NCBI GenBank assembly: GCA_003240695.1
Contig: QFNC01000011.1
Location: forward strand, 18,421-82,420
From: Pseudoxanthomonas suwonensis
GTDB lineage: Bacteria > Pseudomonadota > Gammaproteobacteria > Xanthomonadales > Xanthomonadaceae
Length of the DNA stretch: 64,000 nt
Reading direction: 5' to 3'
The position numbers and the translations under genes were made by a program. The notes under the pieces are model-generated. The model was not told the DNA's origin, did not search any database, and worked only from the letters and a program-made list of their open reading frames with translations. Positions 1 to 9,238 of this stretch are shown in pieces; position 1 is the first letter of the stretch; each line of letters starts with the position of its first letter.

Positions 1-2
1 GC

Positions 3-3000
3 TATCTGCAGCTGTCGCGCCTGCTGACCCGTGCCTGGCTGGAAGGCCAGCGCCACGATGGCGTGGTGTTGCGTCCGCAGTGGCTCCAGCAGGACACCGA
101 CGATCTGTTCGCGCTGGCCGGTCGCCACAGCCTGGCCGGACAGCTGGTGGGCGCAGATCGGCACGACCAGGCACTGCAGGCCCTCGCCGACCTGCAACAC
201 GGTTTCGATGACCGCCTGCATCTGGAACTGACCCGCTGCGGCCTGCCCGGCGAAGCCGCCTTCAACACGTTTGCCTTGCACGCCGCCGGCAGCGCCGCAC
301 TGCCGATCATCGCCAGCAATGACGTGCGCTTCCGCGACGCGGACGGTTTCGACGCGCACGAGGCGCGGGTGTGCATCGCCTCGGGCCGGGTGCTGGACGA
401 CAGCCGCCGGCCGCGCGACTACAGTCCCGAGCAATGGCTGAAACCGGCCGATGCCATGGCCGAGCTGTTCGCAGACCTGCCCGATGCGGTGGACAACACG
501 GTGGCGCTGGCGATGCGCTGCAATCTGGAACTGAAACTGGGCACCTACCATCTGCCCGCATTTCCGGTGCCCTCCGACCAAACCCTGGACAGCTGGATCC
601 GCAGCCAGGCACACGATGGTCTGAGCGCACGCCTGCAGCACGCCGCACCCGGCGATGGCTTCAGCGAGGCCGATTACCGCAGGCGGCTGGACACCGAGCT
701 GGACGTGATCATCCAGATGGGCTTTCCCGGCTATTTCCTGATCGTGGCCGACTTCATCAACTGGGCCAAGCAGAACGGCATCCCGGTGGGGCCGGGACGC
801 GGCTCCGGCGCGGGCTCGCTGGTGGCGTGGGCGCTGGGCATCACCGATCTGGATCCGCTGCCGTACGACCTGCTGTTCGAGCGTTTCCTGAATCCCGAAC
901 GCGTGTCGATGCCCGACTTCGACATCGACTTCTGCATGGACCGCCGCGACGAGGTGATCGATTATGTCGCGGGTAAATATGGCCGCGACCGGGTCAGCCA
1001 GATCATCACCTACGGCACCATGGCCGCGAAGGCGGTGGTGCGCGATGCCGGGCGCGTGCTGGGCTTTCCCTACGGTTTCGTGGACGGGGTGGCCAAGCTG
1101 ATCCCGATGACGCTGGGCATCGGCCTTGCCGACGCCCTGGGCCGCACCGACAAGTCGCGCAGCGACGAGGCCTGGCGCTCGGACGAACTGATCGCACGTT
1201 ACGCCGGCGAAGACGACGTGCGCGACCTGATCGACCTGGCGCTGCAGCTGGAAGACCTGACCCGCAATGCCGGCAAGCACGCCGGCGGCGTGGTGATCGC
1301 CCCATCACCGCTGTCGGACTTCTGCCCGCTGTTCGCCGAACACGACGGCCACGGCGGCGGCCGCAACCCGGTGACCCAGTTCGACAAGGACGACGTGGAA
1401 GCGGTAGGACTGGTGAAGTTCGACTTCCTCGGCCTGCGCACGCTCACCATCATCGACTGGGCGATGGATGCCATCAATGCCGGCCGCGCGCAGCGTGGCG
1501 AGCCGCCGCTGGACATCACCACCCTGCCGCTGGACGACGCCGCCACCTACCGCCTGTTCGCGCGTGGCGACACGGTAGCGGTGTTCCAGTTCGAATCGCG
1601 CGGCATGCGCGAACTGCTGAAACGCGCGAAACCCGACACCTTCGAGGACATCATCGCCTTGGCCGCGCTGTTCCGTCCCGGTCCGCTGGGCTCGGGGATG
1701 GACCGCGACTGGGTGGACCGCAAACACGGCAAGGCCGCGGTCACCTATCCGCACCCGCTTCTGGAAGACGTGCTGGCGCCCACCTACGGCGTGATCGTGT
1801 ACCAGGAACAGGTGATGCAGATCGCGCAGGTGCTGGCGGGCTATTCGCTGGGCGGCGCCGACCTGCTGCGCCGCGCGATGGGCAAGAAGAAGGCCGAGGA
1901 AATGGCCCGCGAACGCGCCAAGTTCGAGTCCGGCGCGGCCGCCAACGGCGTGGACCCGCGCACCGCCTCGCAGATCTTCGACCTGATGGAGAAGTTCGCC
2001 GAATACGGCTTCAACAAGTCGCATTCGGCCGCCTACGCGCTGGTTGCCTACCAGACCGCGTGGCTGAAGGTGCATCATCCGGCGGCGTTCATGGCCGCGG
2101 TGCTGTCCTCGGACATGGACAAGACCGACAAGGTGGTGCTGTTCCTGGAGGAAGCCCGGCGCATGCAGCTGACCGTGCAGCCGCCGGACGTGAATGCCTC
2201 CGATTACCGCTTCCGCGCCACCAGCGTCGACACCATCCAGTACGGACTGGGCGCGATCAAGGGCGTGGGCCGCGGCGCCTGCGAGATGATCGCCGCCGAA
2301 CGTGCCCGCGGCGGCGCCTATGCCGATCTGATGGATTTCTGCACCCGCACCGACGGCAGCAAGCTGAATCGGCGCGTGCTGGAAGCCCTGGTGCATGCCG
2401 GTGCGCTCGACAGCCTGGGCGAGAACCGGCCCACCCTGCTGGCGCAGTTGCCCGACGTGCTGAAGGCCACCGAACAGCGGGCGCAGGAACAGGCCGCCGG
2501 CCAGAACAGCCTGTTCGGCGGCTTCGGTGCTGTCACCACAGCCGCTGCCGTGCCCATCACCCTGCCCCGCGAGCCCGACTGGCCGCTGCTGCGCAAATTG
2601 CAGGGCGAACGCGACACGCTGGGGGTGTATCTCAGCGGCCATCCGCTGGACCCGCACCGCGACGACCTGCTGGGCCTGCTCGGCCACGACCTGGGCCAGC
2701 TGGACACCCTGTGGCAGCAGCGCCCGGCCGAGGCACAGCGCGGCTATCGACCGGAATTGACCGTTCTGATCGCAGGCCAGGTGACCGGCCTGCGCAAGAA
2801 GGGCGACAGCCAGGCCTTCGTGCAGCTGGAAGACGGCCGCGGCCGGCTGGAATGCGCCTTCTTCGCCGAAGTCCACCACGAACATGCCGCCCTGCTGACC
2901 CGCGACCGCATCCTGGTGGTGGAAGGCGGTCTGCGCGAAGACGAGTTTTCCGGCGGCTTTTCGCTGCGAGCGCGACGCTGCTGGGATTTCGAGCAGCTGT

Positions 3001-3278
3001 GCACCCGCCATGCACGCTCGGTGGCCATCCGCATCGACCTGCGCCGGTCCGGCGCCCGTGCGGCTCTGCAGGACACGCTGCGGCAGCATGCCGGCAGCAC
3101 GCCCTTGCTGATCGATGCCACCACCGCCGGCGCGCGCGGGCGCGTGCACCTGAATGGCGGCAGCGGCCTGCGGGTGGACGTGCAGCTGCCGGACCTGCTG
3201 CGCCGCCTGCCCGGGGTCAGCGAGGTGCGGATCGGCTTCCAGCCTCCGTGGCAGGCTGCGCCGGATCGCGCCGACTGA
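3..3278 (+). CDS. dnaE: DNA polymerase III subunit alpha (5'-truncated by window edge)
   Basis: Replicative polymerase catalytic subunit. The frame is open from base 3, so the true start and roughly the first 100 residues (start of the PHP domain) lie outside the window; 1091 residues are visible. The C-family palm is clear: the PDFDIDFCMD motif near visible residue 302 carries two catalytic aspartates and VKFDFLGLRT near residue 472 carries the third. The RPGPLGSGM and YQEQVM stretches of the fingers follow, and an OB fold (LTVLIAGQVTGLRKKGDSQA) lies near residue 920. The C-terminus looks complete. No frameshifts seen. Confidence 0.97.
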   Translation, partial: YLQLSRLLTRAWLEGQRHDGVVLRPQWLQQDTDDLFALAGRHSLAGQLVGADRHDQALQALADLQHGFDDRLHLELTRCGLPGEAAFNTFALHAAGSAALPIIASNDVRFRDADGFDAHEARVCIASGRVLDDSRRPRDYSPEQWLKPADAMAELFADLPDAVDNTVALAMRCNLELKLGTYHLPAFPVPSDQTLDSWIRSQAHDGLSARLQHAAPGDGFSEADYRRRLDTELDVIIQMGFPGYFLIVADFINWAKQNGIPVGPGRGSGAGSLVAWALGITDLDPLPYDLLFERFLNPERVSMPDFDIDFCMDRRDEVIDYVAGKYGRDRVSQIITYGTMAAKAVVRDAGRVLGFPYGFVDGVAKLIPMTLGIGLADALGRTDKSRSDEAWRSDELIARYAGEDDVRDLIDLALQLEDLTRNAGKHAGGVVIAPSPLSDFCPLFAEHDGHGGGRNPVTQFDKDDVEAVGLVKFDFLGLRTLTIIDWAMDAINAGRAQRGEPPLDITTLPLDDAATYRLFARGDTVAVFQFESRGMRELLKRAKPDTFEDIIALAALFRPGPLGSGMDRDWVDRKHGKAAVTYPHPLLEDVLAPTYGVIVYQEQVMQIAQVLAGYSLGGADLLRRAMGKKKAEEMARERAKFESGAAANGVDPRTASQIFDLMEKFAEYGFNKSHSAAYALVAYQTAWLKVHHPAAFMAAVLSSDMDKTDKVVLFLEEARRMQLTVQPPDVNASDYRFRATSVDTIQYGLGAIKGVGRGACEMIAAERARGGAYADLMDFCTRTDGSKLNRRVLEALVHAGALDSLGENRPTLLAQLPDVLKATEQRAQEQAAGQNSLFGGFGAVTTAAAVPITLPREPDWPLLRKLQGERDTLGVYLSGHPLDPHRDDLLGLLGHDLGQLDTLWQQRPAEAQRGYRPELTVLIAGQVTGLRKKGDSQAFVQLEDGRGRLECAFFAEVHHEHAALLTRDRILVVEGGLREDEFSGGFSLRARRCWDFEQLCTRHARSVAIRIDLRRSGARAALQDTLRQHAGSTPLLIDATTAGARGRVHLNGGSGLRVDVQLPDLLRRLPGVSEVRIGFQPPWQAAPDRAD

Positions 3279-3358
3279 AGGCATTACCTCCGCGCACCCG
3301 GCAGTGCGGTAGCATGCGGGACACCATTCCCCTCCGCACCGTCGGCCAGCATTCCGCC

Positions 3359-4066
3359 ATGATCGAATTCGGACACCTGACCCATGTCGGCCTGCGGCGC
3401 GAGCTGAACGAGGACACCTACTACGGCGACGGCGAACTGGGCCTGTGGCTGGTGGCCGACGGGATGGGCGGCCACGAGTACGGCGAAGTGGCCAGCGCCA
3501 TGGCTCGCGAGACCATCGTGCGCGAAGTGCGCCAGGGCACGCCGCTGGCGCAGGCGATCCGTATCGCCGATGCGGACATCATCGCCGAATCGAAGAAGCG
3601 CGGCGACTCGCTGCCGATGGGCACCACCGTGGTGGCGGCACGGGTGCAAGGGCGTCGCTTCGAAGTGGCCTGGGTCGGCGACAGCCGGGCGTACCTGTGG
3701 CGCGATCGCACGCTGATGCAGCTCTCGCAGGACCACAGCTACGTGCAGCAGCTGATCCAGCAGGGCGCGATCAGCAGCGAGCAGGCCCGCCACCACCCGC
3801 ACCGCAACGTGGTGACCCAGGCGCTGGGGGTGACCGCGCCGGACGATCTGGACGTGGAAACCCTGTCCGGCGATTTCCTGCCCGGCATGCAGCTGCTGCT
3901 GTGCAGCGACGGCCTGACCGAGGACGTGGAAGATGCCGCCATCGCCGCCGCCCTGCTGCATGCCGACGACAGTGCGCAGGAAGTGGTGGATACCCTGGTG
4001 TGCGCCGCACTGGACAGCGGCGGTTCGGACAACATCACCGTGGTGCTGATCCGCCGCGCGGGCTGA
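3359..4066 (+). CDS. PP2C-family serine/threonine protein phosphatase
   Basis: A 235-residue protein, about the usual length of bacterial Stp/PrpC phosphatases. It has the PP2C metal-binding motifs in order: RRELNEDTYYG near the N-terminus, LVADGMGGHEYGE (residues about 33-45), WVGDSRAYL in the middle, CSDGLTED near residue 182 and SGGSDNITVV near the C-terminus. It would remove phosphate from Ser/Thr residues using Mn/Mg. The start at MIEFGHLTHVG was chosen because the conserved domain begins at once; an upstream in-frame ATG at 3314 adds 15 unlike residues. It follows dnaE by 80 bp. No kinase partner is visible. Confidence 0.92.
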   Translation: MIEFGHLTHVGLRRELNEDTYYGDGELGLWLVADGMGGHEYGEVASAMARETIVREVRQGTPLAQAIRIADADIIAESKKRGDSLPMGTTVVAARVQGRRFEVAWVGDSRAYLWRDRTLMQLSQDHSYVQQLIQQGAISSEQARHHPHRNVVTQALGVTAPDDLDVETLSGDFLPGMQLLLCSDGLTEDVEDAAIAAALLHADDSAQEVVDTLVCAALDSGGSDNITVVLIRRAG

Positions 4067-4072
4067 GCCGGA

Positions 4073-4801
4073 TCAGTCGGCGGTTTCCGCCTGCACGGAC
4101 GGCAGCAGCACCTTCGACATCGGCAGCGCGCATTCCATCACGATGCACAGCGCCAGCGCCGGATCCAGCGCCTGTTTGCCCAATGCAATCGCCTCCTGCA
4201 CCGCCAGCGCGTACACCAGATGCCACTGGCGCGGATCCGGGCAGAACAACTTCACGGTCGGCAGCAACGGCTGCCACAGTGCCTGCAGGTATGCGATCGG
4301 CAGTGCCGCCGGGCGATGATGCTCGGGCAGGCGCGGCACCCCGAAGTCCGGCGTGCCGATGCTGGCGGACACGTGCCGGAACAGCGCCATCATGTCCACG
4401 AATTCGGTCGCTCCGGCATCCTGCGCGGCACCGGCAGCAAGGCTCCATACCGAATACTCGCTTTCGGCCAGCGCCGCATTCAGTGCATTGCCGAAGCAGT
4501 ACCGCGTGCCATCGCCGGTTTCCACCATCGTGAAGGGTTCCGGATCGGGCAACGCCGGATCGTCCAGCTGCGCCTGCACGCCGGCTTGGCAGGCGTAGCC
4601 GGCCAATGCGCCCAGCGCGCACAGCAGCGATTCGATGTGCACGCCGCGCTCGCCCTGCAAGGCCTGGATCACGCGGCCGAACACTTCCTTCGCGCCCACC
4701 TTGGCACCGATCAGCGGATCGTCGGCGCGGTGGGCATCGATCTGCCGCAGCAGCGCGGTGGTGGCCGGATGCAGCCCGGGGTCGGTCGGTTGGTCGGTCA
4801 T
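4073..4801 (-). CDS. conserved hypothetical protein
   Basis: A 242-residue protein I do not recognise. It has no signal peptide or clear membrane segment and is rich in Ala and Leu. A hydrophobic stretch with cysteine (LLCALGALAGYACQAG) lies near residue 60, and a Cys-containing ALCIVMECALP segment lies near the C-terminus. The start MTDQPTDPGLHP was chosen over an upstream ATG at 4861, whose 20 extra residues look non-coding. It is convergent with the PP2C gene and divergent from the effector gene at 4910. Composition is that of the core genome. Any link to the neighbouring effector locus is unproven. Confidence 0.75.
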   Translation of the reverse strand: MTDQPTDPGLHPATTALLRQIDAHRADDPLIGAKVGAKEVFGRVIQALQGERGVHIESLLCALGALAGYACQAGVQAQLDDPALPDPEPFTMVETGDGTRYCFGNALNAALAESEYSVWSLAAGAAQDAGATEFVDMMALFRHVSASIGTPDFGVPRLPEHHRPAALPIAYLQALWQPLLPTVKLFCPDPRQWHLVYALAVQEAIALGKQALDPALALCIVMECALPMSKVLLPSVQAETAD

Positions 4802-4909
4802 GGGGATGCGGCAGCGGGGCGGCCATCGATCATACCCAGCTTCGCAGCGCATTGACTGCACCCGCTGTCACCGCTAGCGTGGGCACTGCATTCCCTGCAA
4901 GGAAGCCCC

Positions 4910-7165
4910 ATGACCACTGCACCCGACCGCTCCGACTCCCGCCCCCACACCGCCGACGTGGCCGCGCTGGCCGCCGCCACCGATGCCGCCGGCAACGTGA
5001 ACGCCCTTGCCTACGAGGCCCAACGCTTGATCCTGCGCCACCAGGGCATCGGCGGCATCGATGCGCCGGGATTGGCCGGCGCCCTGCGCGATTCGCCCGG
5101 ATTGGCGCAATTCGGCGTGCACGCCATGGCCCAGGCCATCGCGGAGCGGCTGCCCACGCAGGCCGAACGCGATCGTCTCGATCGTGCGCTGGATGCCGCC
5201 AACCTCACCGACACCCCGCTGGAACGCCTGGGCGAACGCATCGTCGAAACCGCCGGCACCGCCATCGAAACCGGCAGGGAGGCCGCGCGCTGGGCCGACG
5301 ATTACCTCACACGCACACTGTCCTGGTCGTACCAGTGGTCGCAGGATGCCGCCGCCGACAGCAACAGCACGCCCGGCCTGCGCGCCGCGGCCGACCTGGC
5401 GCGCGAGGCCGTGGCGCAGTCGCAACGGGCCTACGGCATCGCCAGCGGCGGCACCGTGCACGCGCTGGAACTGCTGCAGGACACGGTGGAACTGCCGGCG
5501 CTGGCCGTGCGCCTGATCCAGGATCGCGAGTACCGCGAAGTGCTGGTGAATGCCGCACTGCTGTACGCCGCGCAAACGTTGCAGGACTCGGAAAAACCGG
5601 TGCGCGATGTCGCCATGGCTGGCGCAAAGGCCCTGCTGGCCTGGCGTGACGAACTGCAGCAGGCCACGCTGGAAGGCCGCGAACAGCAGTTCCTGGGCAA
5701 CACCGCCGGGGCGGTGGGCGTGGAGCTGCTGGCCCTGACCGTGCCGGAAACCAGACTGCCGGCCTTCGCCAAGCTGGTGCGCGGCGCGCACCTGGCCACG
5801 CCCGATGCCTTGGGCGAATCCCTGCGGCTGGCGCTGCATCCCAGCCCCGACGCGCCACGTTTGCGCGACCTGCTGCCGAATGCGGAGCTTCCCGATCTGC
5901 CCGATGGCGACGGTCTGATGGCCACCCGGCGCGGCCCCGGTCGTGGCAAAGCGGGCGATGCCGGCGTGCTGGACCCCGAACCCCTGCGCGATGCGCTGGA
6001 CGATGCCATAGGCGGCGCCGTGCCCGGCAGCCGGCTGGCCACGCGCGCCGGCGCACAGCTGGAAGACGTGGCCCGGGACGGCCTGCTGCATGCGCAAGTG
6101 GCCTTGCTGCGTCGCGAAGGCCAGCTGCAACCGCTGATCGACGCCGCCCGCGCCACTCGCAGCATCGACGGACTGCTGCGCAGCGGCGAACTGGCCCCAG
6201 GCGAACTGGCCGCCATCGCCAAGCTGGATGCATCGTTTTTTAATGGCAAGGTGGATTTCAACCAGGCGGTGGCCTACAGCACCCGCGGCGTGGACCTGGC
6301 CCGGCTGTCCAGCAGCCAGCTGGGCGAAATGGGCGAGGCGCTGTTCACCTGGCAGCTGCTGCAGAAAGGCCATACCGACATCGTGGCGGTCAAGAATGCC
6401 TCCGGCCACGGCATCGACGTGATCAGCCGCGATGCCCAAGGCGAACTGGTGTTCTACGAAGTGAAAACCACCGCCGCCGGACATATGCGAGCGCAGCGAG
6501 GGGATCCCGAGGAATTTATAACTGCTCGGCTCGAACGAGCGATCACTGCAGATCGCCATTGGGCGCCACATAACACGTTACCTGGGCTTGATGAACTCGC
6601 ATCCAGAATCCAGGCCGAACTGATAAACCCAGACACTAGAAAAATCGAGGTTCGCAACGCCCGCTGGGTGCAGATGGAACTGGGCCACGAACCGGGCACC
6701 CGCAAGCTGACCATCGACAGCACCGAGGTCGAATGGACCAAACCAGTCGCGAAAAACCCGCAAGCTTTGCTGACCGAACCCGGCCATGTCGACTATCCGC
6801 TATACCAGCAGGCGCACGCACTGCTGCAGCGCTTCGATGCCGACAATGGTTACCAGCGTAGTGATCTGCAGCGCGAGCAACTGGCCGCCGCGCTGACCGT
6901 GCGCGCCAAGGACCAGGGGTTCGAACAGATGCACCACATCATCGGCATCAACGATGGGGCGCGCCTGTTCGCCATCGACCTGCCAGACAGCAAATCCCTC
7001 TTCCGGCGCACGGCCCACGTGGACAGCGCCGAGGCGCAGGAGCAGTCGCTGGCCACCACCCACGACGAGCTGGCCCGGGTGGATGCGCGCCTGGCCCAGC
7101 ATGCCATCGACTTCCCACCCCGCAGTCCGGATGACCCCAATCGCGGTGGTCCGGTGATGAGCTGA
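4910..7165 (+). CDS. putative type IV secretion antibacterial effector: nuclease-type toxin with XVIPCD-like C-terminal domain
   Basis: A 751-residue protein. Residues about 1-450 are Ala-rich and helical, with no recognised family. Residues about 470-540 contain GEMGEALFTWQLLQKGH, then GHGIDVISRD and LVFYEVKTT. This is the spacing of a PD-(D/E)XK nuclease core, with Asp near 502 and E-V-K near 517-519. Residues about 625-751 match the XVIPCD pattern of Xanthomonadales T4SS effectors as I know it: HVDYPLYQQAHALLQRFD, then NDGARLFAIDLPDS, then RRTAHVDSAEAQEQS. The next gene starts 5 bp after the stop and is probably its immunity gene. Inference: a DNA- or RNA-cleaving toxin delivered into rival bacteria. 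The fold and secretion assignments rest on motifs only. Confidence 0.72.
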   Translation: MTTAPDRSDSRPHTADVAALAAATDAAGNVNALAYEAQRLILRHQGIGGIDAPGLAGALRDSPGLAQFGVHAMAQAIAERLPTQAERDRLDRALDAANLTDTPLERLGERIVETAGTAIETGREAARWADDYLTRTLSWSYQWSQDAAADSNSTPGLRAAADLAREAVAQSQRAYGIASGGTVHALELLQDTVELPALAVRLIQDREYREVLVNAALLYAAQTLQDSEKPVRDVAMAGAKALLAWRDELQQATLEGREQQFLGNTAGAVGVELLALTVPETRLPAFAKLVRGAHLATPDALGESLRLALHPSPDAPRLRDLLPNAELPDLPDGDGLMATRRGPGRGKAGDAGVLDPEPLRDALDDAIGGAVPGSRLATRAGAQLEDVARDGLLHAQVALLRREGQLQPLIDAARATRSIDGLLRSGELAPGELAAIAKLDASFFNGKVDFNQAVAYSTRGVDLARLSSSQLGEMGEALFTWQLLQKGHTDIVAVKNASGHGIDVISRDAQGELVFYEVKTTAAGHMRAQRGDPEEFITARLERAITADRHWAPHNTLPGLDELASRIQAELINPDTRKIEVRNARWVQMELGHEPGTRKLTIDSTEVEWTKPVAKNPQALLTEPGHVDYPLYQQAHALLQRFDADNGYQRSDLQREQLAAALTVRAKDQGFEQMHHIIGINDGARLFAIDLPDSKSLFRRTAHVDSAEAQEQSLATTHDELARVDARLAQHAIDFPPRSPDDPNRGGPVMS

Positions 7166-7170
7166 AGGTC

Positions 7171-8076
7171 ATGGCCACGCCTGAAAAACTGCCATGGGAT
7201 CGCTCACTGAAATCAGTCTTCAAGGACTGCGAACGCTGGTGGCAGCATTTCATGGTGGAGCGCGACCGCTTGGGAACTAATTTAGCCAAGTTGCGCGAAG
7301 AACTGGATGCACCTGGACGCTTTCTTGGGGGGGGGGGCACGTTGCACATAATATGGCATGCTCTAGAAAATGGATGCTGCGTCTGGAGTGGACGCAGCGA
7401 AATGGAAAAAATAGCGCAGCCATTGCGCCACGGCGTAAAATTCCGTGAACTGGAATTTCGTGAATATGCAGGGAAATCGATGCCACACCCGCATCAACCG
7501 TTGCGTGCATTCAAAACCAGTTGCTCTGCAGTGGGCCCGACCATGCTGTCCGATTGGCCCTCGGCCCGCCTGTGCGCCGAACAACTGATTGCGGTGGCGG
7601 AAAAAGAACAACGCATCAAACATCCGGACCTGTTTCGCGACGGCTGGGGCTGCGGTGGCCACGATGCCTTCGTCATCGCGCTGCTGTCGCAGGCCTTCGA
7701 CATTCCCACCAGCTACCAGCCGGCCAGACCGATGGTCCAGCCGTACCGGCAGCTGCTGGACGTGTGGCGCGCCGAGGACGAAGCCGCATTCCAGGCCGCC
7801 ATGCAGGCGGCCTGCGCCTTCCACATCAAGCACAGCCTGCTCGGCGGAGGCGGCGGTGATCCTGAATTCGAATACTCTCTGGACATCGTGTATGCGGTGG
7901 ACCTGCTGGCAGTGCAGGCCCTGCGCCGCCGCGATGGCCTGCCCGAATTCAGCGCCGGGCATCTGCTGGTGGACACGCCGTGGTCCATCGTCCGGGACCT
8001 GCCGCAGTGCGATCCGCACCCGCTGGCGGTGGAAGTGGAGCAGCGCCTGAAGCAGGATTTCCCGAGTTTCCGATGA
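7171..8076 (+). CDS. probable immunity protein to the upstream nuclease effector (copy A)
   Basis: A 301-residue soluble protein without signal peptide, starting 5 bp after the effector stop, so probably translationally coupled. The C-terminal half is helical and contains AFQAAMQAACAFHIKHS and DIVYAVDLLAVQALRRRDG. This vaguely recalls Imm49-type immunity proteins, but I would not assign the family without a profile search. Codons about 53-56 are encoded by an 11-G run (7327-7337) that keeps the frame open. Cytoplasmic location fits immunity against a nuclease that acts in the cytoplasm. Its ATGA stop overlaps the next small ORF. Confidence 0.68.
   Translation: MATPEKLPWDRSLKSVFKDCERWWQHFMVERDRLGTNLAKLREELDAPGRFLGGGGTLHIIWHALENGCCVWSGRSEMEKIAQPLRHGVKFRELEFREYAGKSMPHPHQPLRAFKTSCSAVGPTMLSDWPSARLCAEQLIAVAEKEQRIKHPDLFRDGWGCGGHDAFVIALLSQAFDIPTSYQPARPMVQPYRQLLDVWRAEDEAAFQAAMQAACAFHIKHSLLGGGGGDPEFEYSLDIVYAVDLLAVQALRRRDGLPEFSAGHLLVDTPWSIVRDLPQCDPHPLAVEVEQRLKQDFPSFR
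7327..7337 (+). repeat. homopolymeric G11 tract inside immunity gene A
   Basis: Eleven consecutive G followed by C, inside codons for a Gly run. The frame stays open when the number of G is 2 modulo 3, so 11 is an ON length. Confidence 0.9.
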
Positions 8077-8309
8077 GCCACATCATCGGCATCGACGACG
8101 GCGCCCACATGTTCGCCATCGACCTTCCGGACAGCAAATCCCTGTTCCGGCGTACCGCCCATGTGGACGTGGCCGGGGCACAGGAGCAATCGCTGGCCGC
8201 CACCCACGACGAACTGGCCCGGGTGGATGCCCGTCTGGCCCAGCACGCCATCGATTTTGCACCCCGCACCCCGGACGACCCCAATCGGGGCGGTCGGGTG
8301 ATTGGCTGA
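8073..8309 (+). CDS. orphan XVIPCD-like tail fragment (duplicated effector C-terminus)
   Basis: A 78-residue open frame starting MSHIIGIDDGAHMFAIDLP that is nearly identical to the last 77 residues of the effector (HHIIGINDGARLFAIDLP onward). Its ATG overlaps the stop of immunity gene A as ATGA, so it may be translated. It keeps only the second half of the XVIPCD-like domain and no toxin. It is most simply a by-product of the tandem duplication. Whether it is made, or could interfere with effector recruitment, cannot be seen from sequence. Confidence 0.65.
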   Translation: MSHIIGIDDGAHMFAIDLPDSKSLFRRTAHVDVAGAQEQSLAATHDELARVDARLAQHAIDFAPRTPDDPNRGGRVIG

Positions 8310-8319
8310 GAGTCCCACC

Positions 8320-9224
8320 ATGCAACACAAACTGCAATGGGATCCCAGCCTGAAGAAAGTGTTCAAGGGCTGCGAGGTGTGGTGGCAGCACTTCATGGTC
8401 AAACACGACGAGCTCGGAATTGAGTCCGCCAAGTTGCGCGAGGAACTTGATGCTCCAGGCCGTTTTCTCGGGGGGGGGGGGGAGGCACTTTGCATCTGAT
8501 TTGGCACGCTTATCAAATGCAATCCATCGTGCTGGCTTGGAAAAACGACATCGAGATCATTCCGCAACCCTTACGCTACGGGATTAAATTCCGCGAACTG
8601 GAATTCCGTGAAGCTGCTGGAAAATCCATGCCGCACCCGCATCAACCCTTGCTACCTTTCCGCACCAGTTGTGCGGCCGTGGCCCCGACCATGCTGTCCG
8701 ACTGGCATTCGGCCCGCCTGTGTGCCGAACAACTGATTGCGGTGGCGGAAAAAGAACAACGCATCAAACATCCGGACCTGTTTCGCGACGGCTGGGGCCG
8801 TGGCGGCCACGATGCCTTCGTCATCGCGCTGCTCTCGCAGGCCTTCGACATCCCAACTGCCTATCAACCGGCCAGACCGATGGTACAACCCTACCAGCAG
8901 CGACTGAACGTCTGGAACGGCGAGGATGAAGCCGCATTTCAAGCCGCCATGCAGGCAGCCTGCGCCTTCCACATCAAGCACAGCCTGCTGGGCGGCGGCG
9001 GCGGCGATCCAGAATTCGAGTTGCCGCTGGACATCGTGTATGCTGTGGACCTGCTGGCAGTGCAGGCCCTGCGCCGCCGCGATGGCCTGCCCGAATTCAG
9101 TGCCGGACACTTGCTGGTGGACACGCCGTGGTCCATCGTCCGCGACCTGCCGCAGTGCGAACCGCATCCGCTGGCGGTGGAAGTGGAACACCGCCTGAAG
9201 CAGGATTTCCCGAGTTTCCATTAG
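8320..9224 (+). pseudogene. second immunity gene (copy B), frameshifted in a poly-G tract
   Basis: A paralogue of immunity gene A. Frame 1 runs from ATG 8320 (MQHKLQWDPSLKKVFKGCE) through the G run at 8470-8482 and stops at about 8499. The rest of the protein continues in another frame, open from 8490 to 9224 (HLIWHAYQMQS to the C-terminus KQDFPSFH). With 13 G the gene is out of frame; 11 or 14 would restore a product of about 300 residues. Both halves keep coding-like sequence and high identity to copy A, so the break is recent, reversible, or a base-calling error. Confidence 0.8.
8470..8482 (+). repeat. homopolymeric G13 tract causing the frameshift in immunity copy B
   Basis: Thirteen consecutive G followed by A. 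It sits at the same codon position as the G11 tract of copy A, but at a length that puts the downstream codons out of frame. Confidence 0.9.
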
Positions 9225-9238
9225 TTCGGTGCGGTCGG

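Larger units (their letters stand above)
6934..9220 (+). repeat. imperfect tandem duplication (unit about 1.14 kb): effector tail plus immunity gene
   Basis: Sequence from about 6934 to 8073 (last 77 codons of the effector plus the first immunity gene) is repeated at about 8079-9220. The two halves share long identical stretches, for example around 7600-7640 and 8740-8785. They diverge most just after the poly-G run and near codons 10-40 of the immunity genes. The duplication left a second copy of the effector tail and of the immunity gene, but no second toxin domain. Confidence 0.85.

Noticed and set aside
1305..3284. Long open frame antisense to dnaE (659 codons)
   Set aside because: It mirrors the codon structure of dnaE in GC-rich DNA and has no recognisable domain. 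The same applies to the antisense frames over icmF (32650-36558), ivd and leucine dehydrogenase (39914-42196), edd (22348-24312) and msbA (56474-58492).
4910..9224. Type VI secretion effector locus
   Set aside because: No VgrG, PAAR, Hcp or adaptor gene is adjacent, and the C-terminal tail matches the XVIPCD pattern instead.
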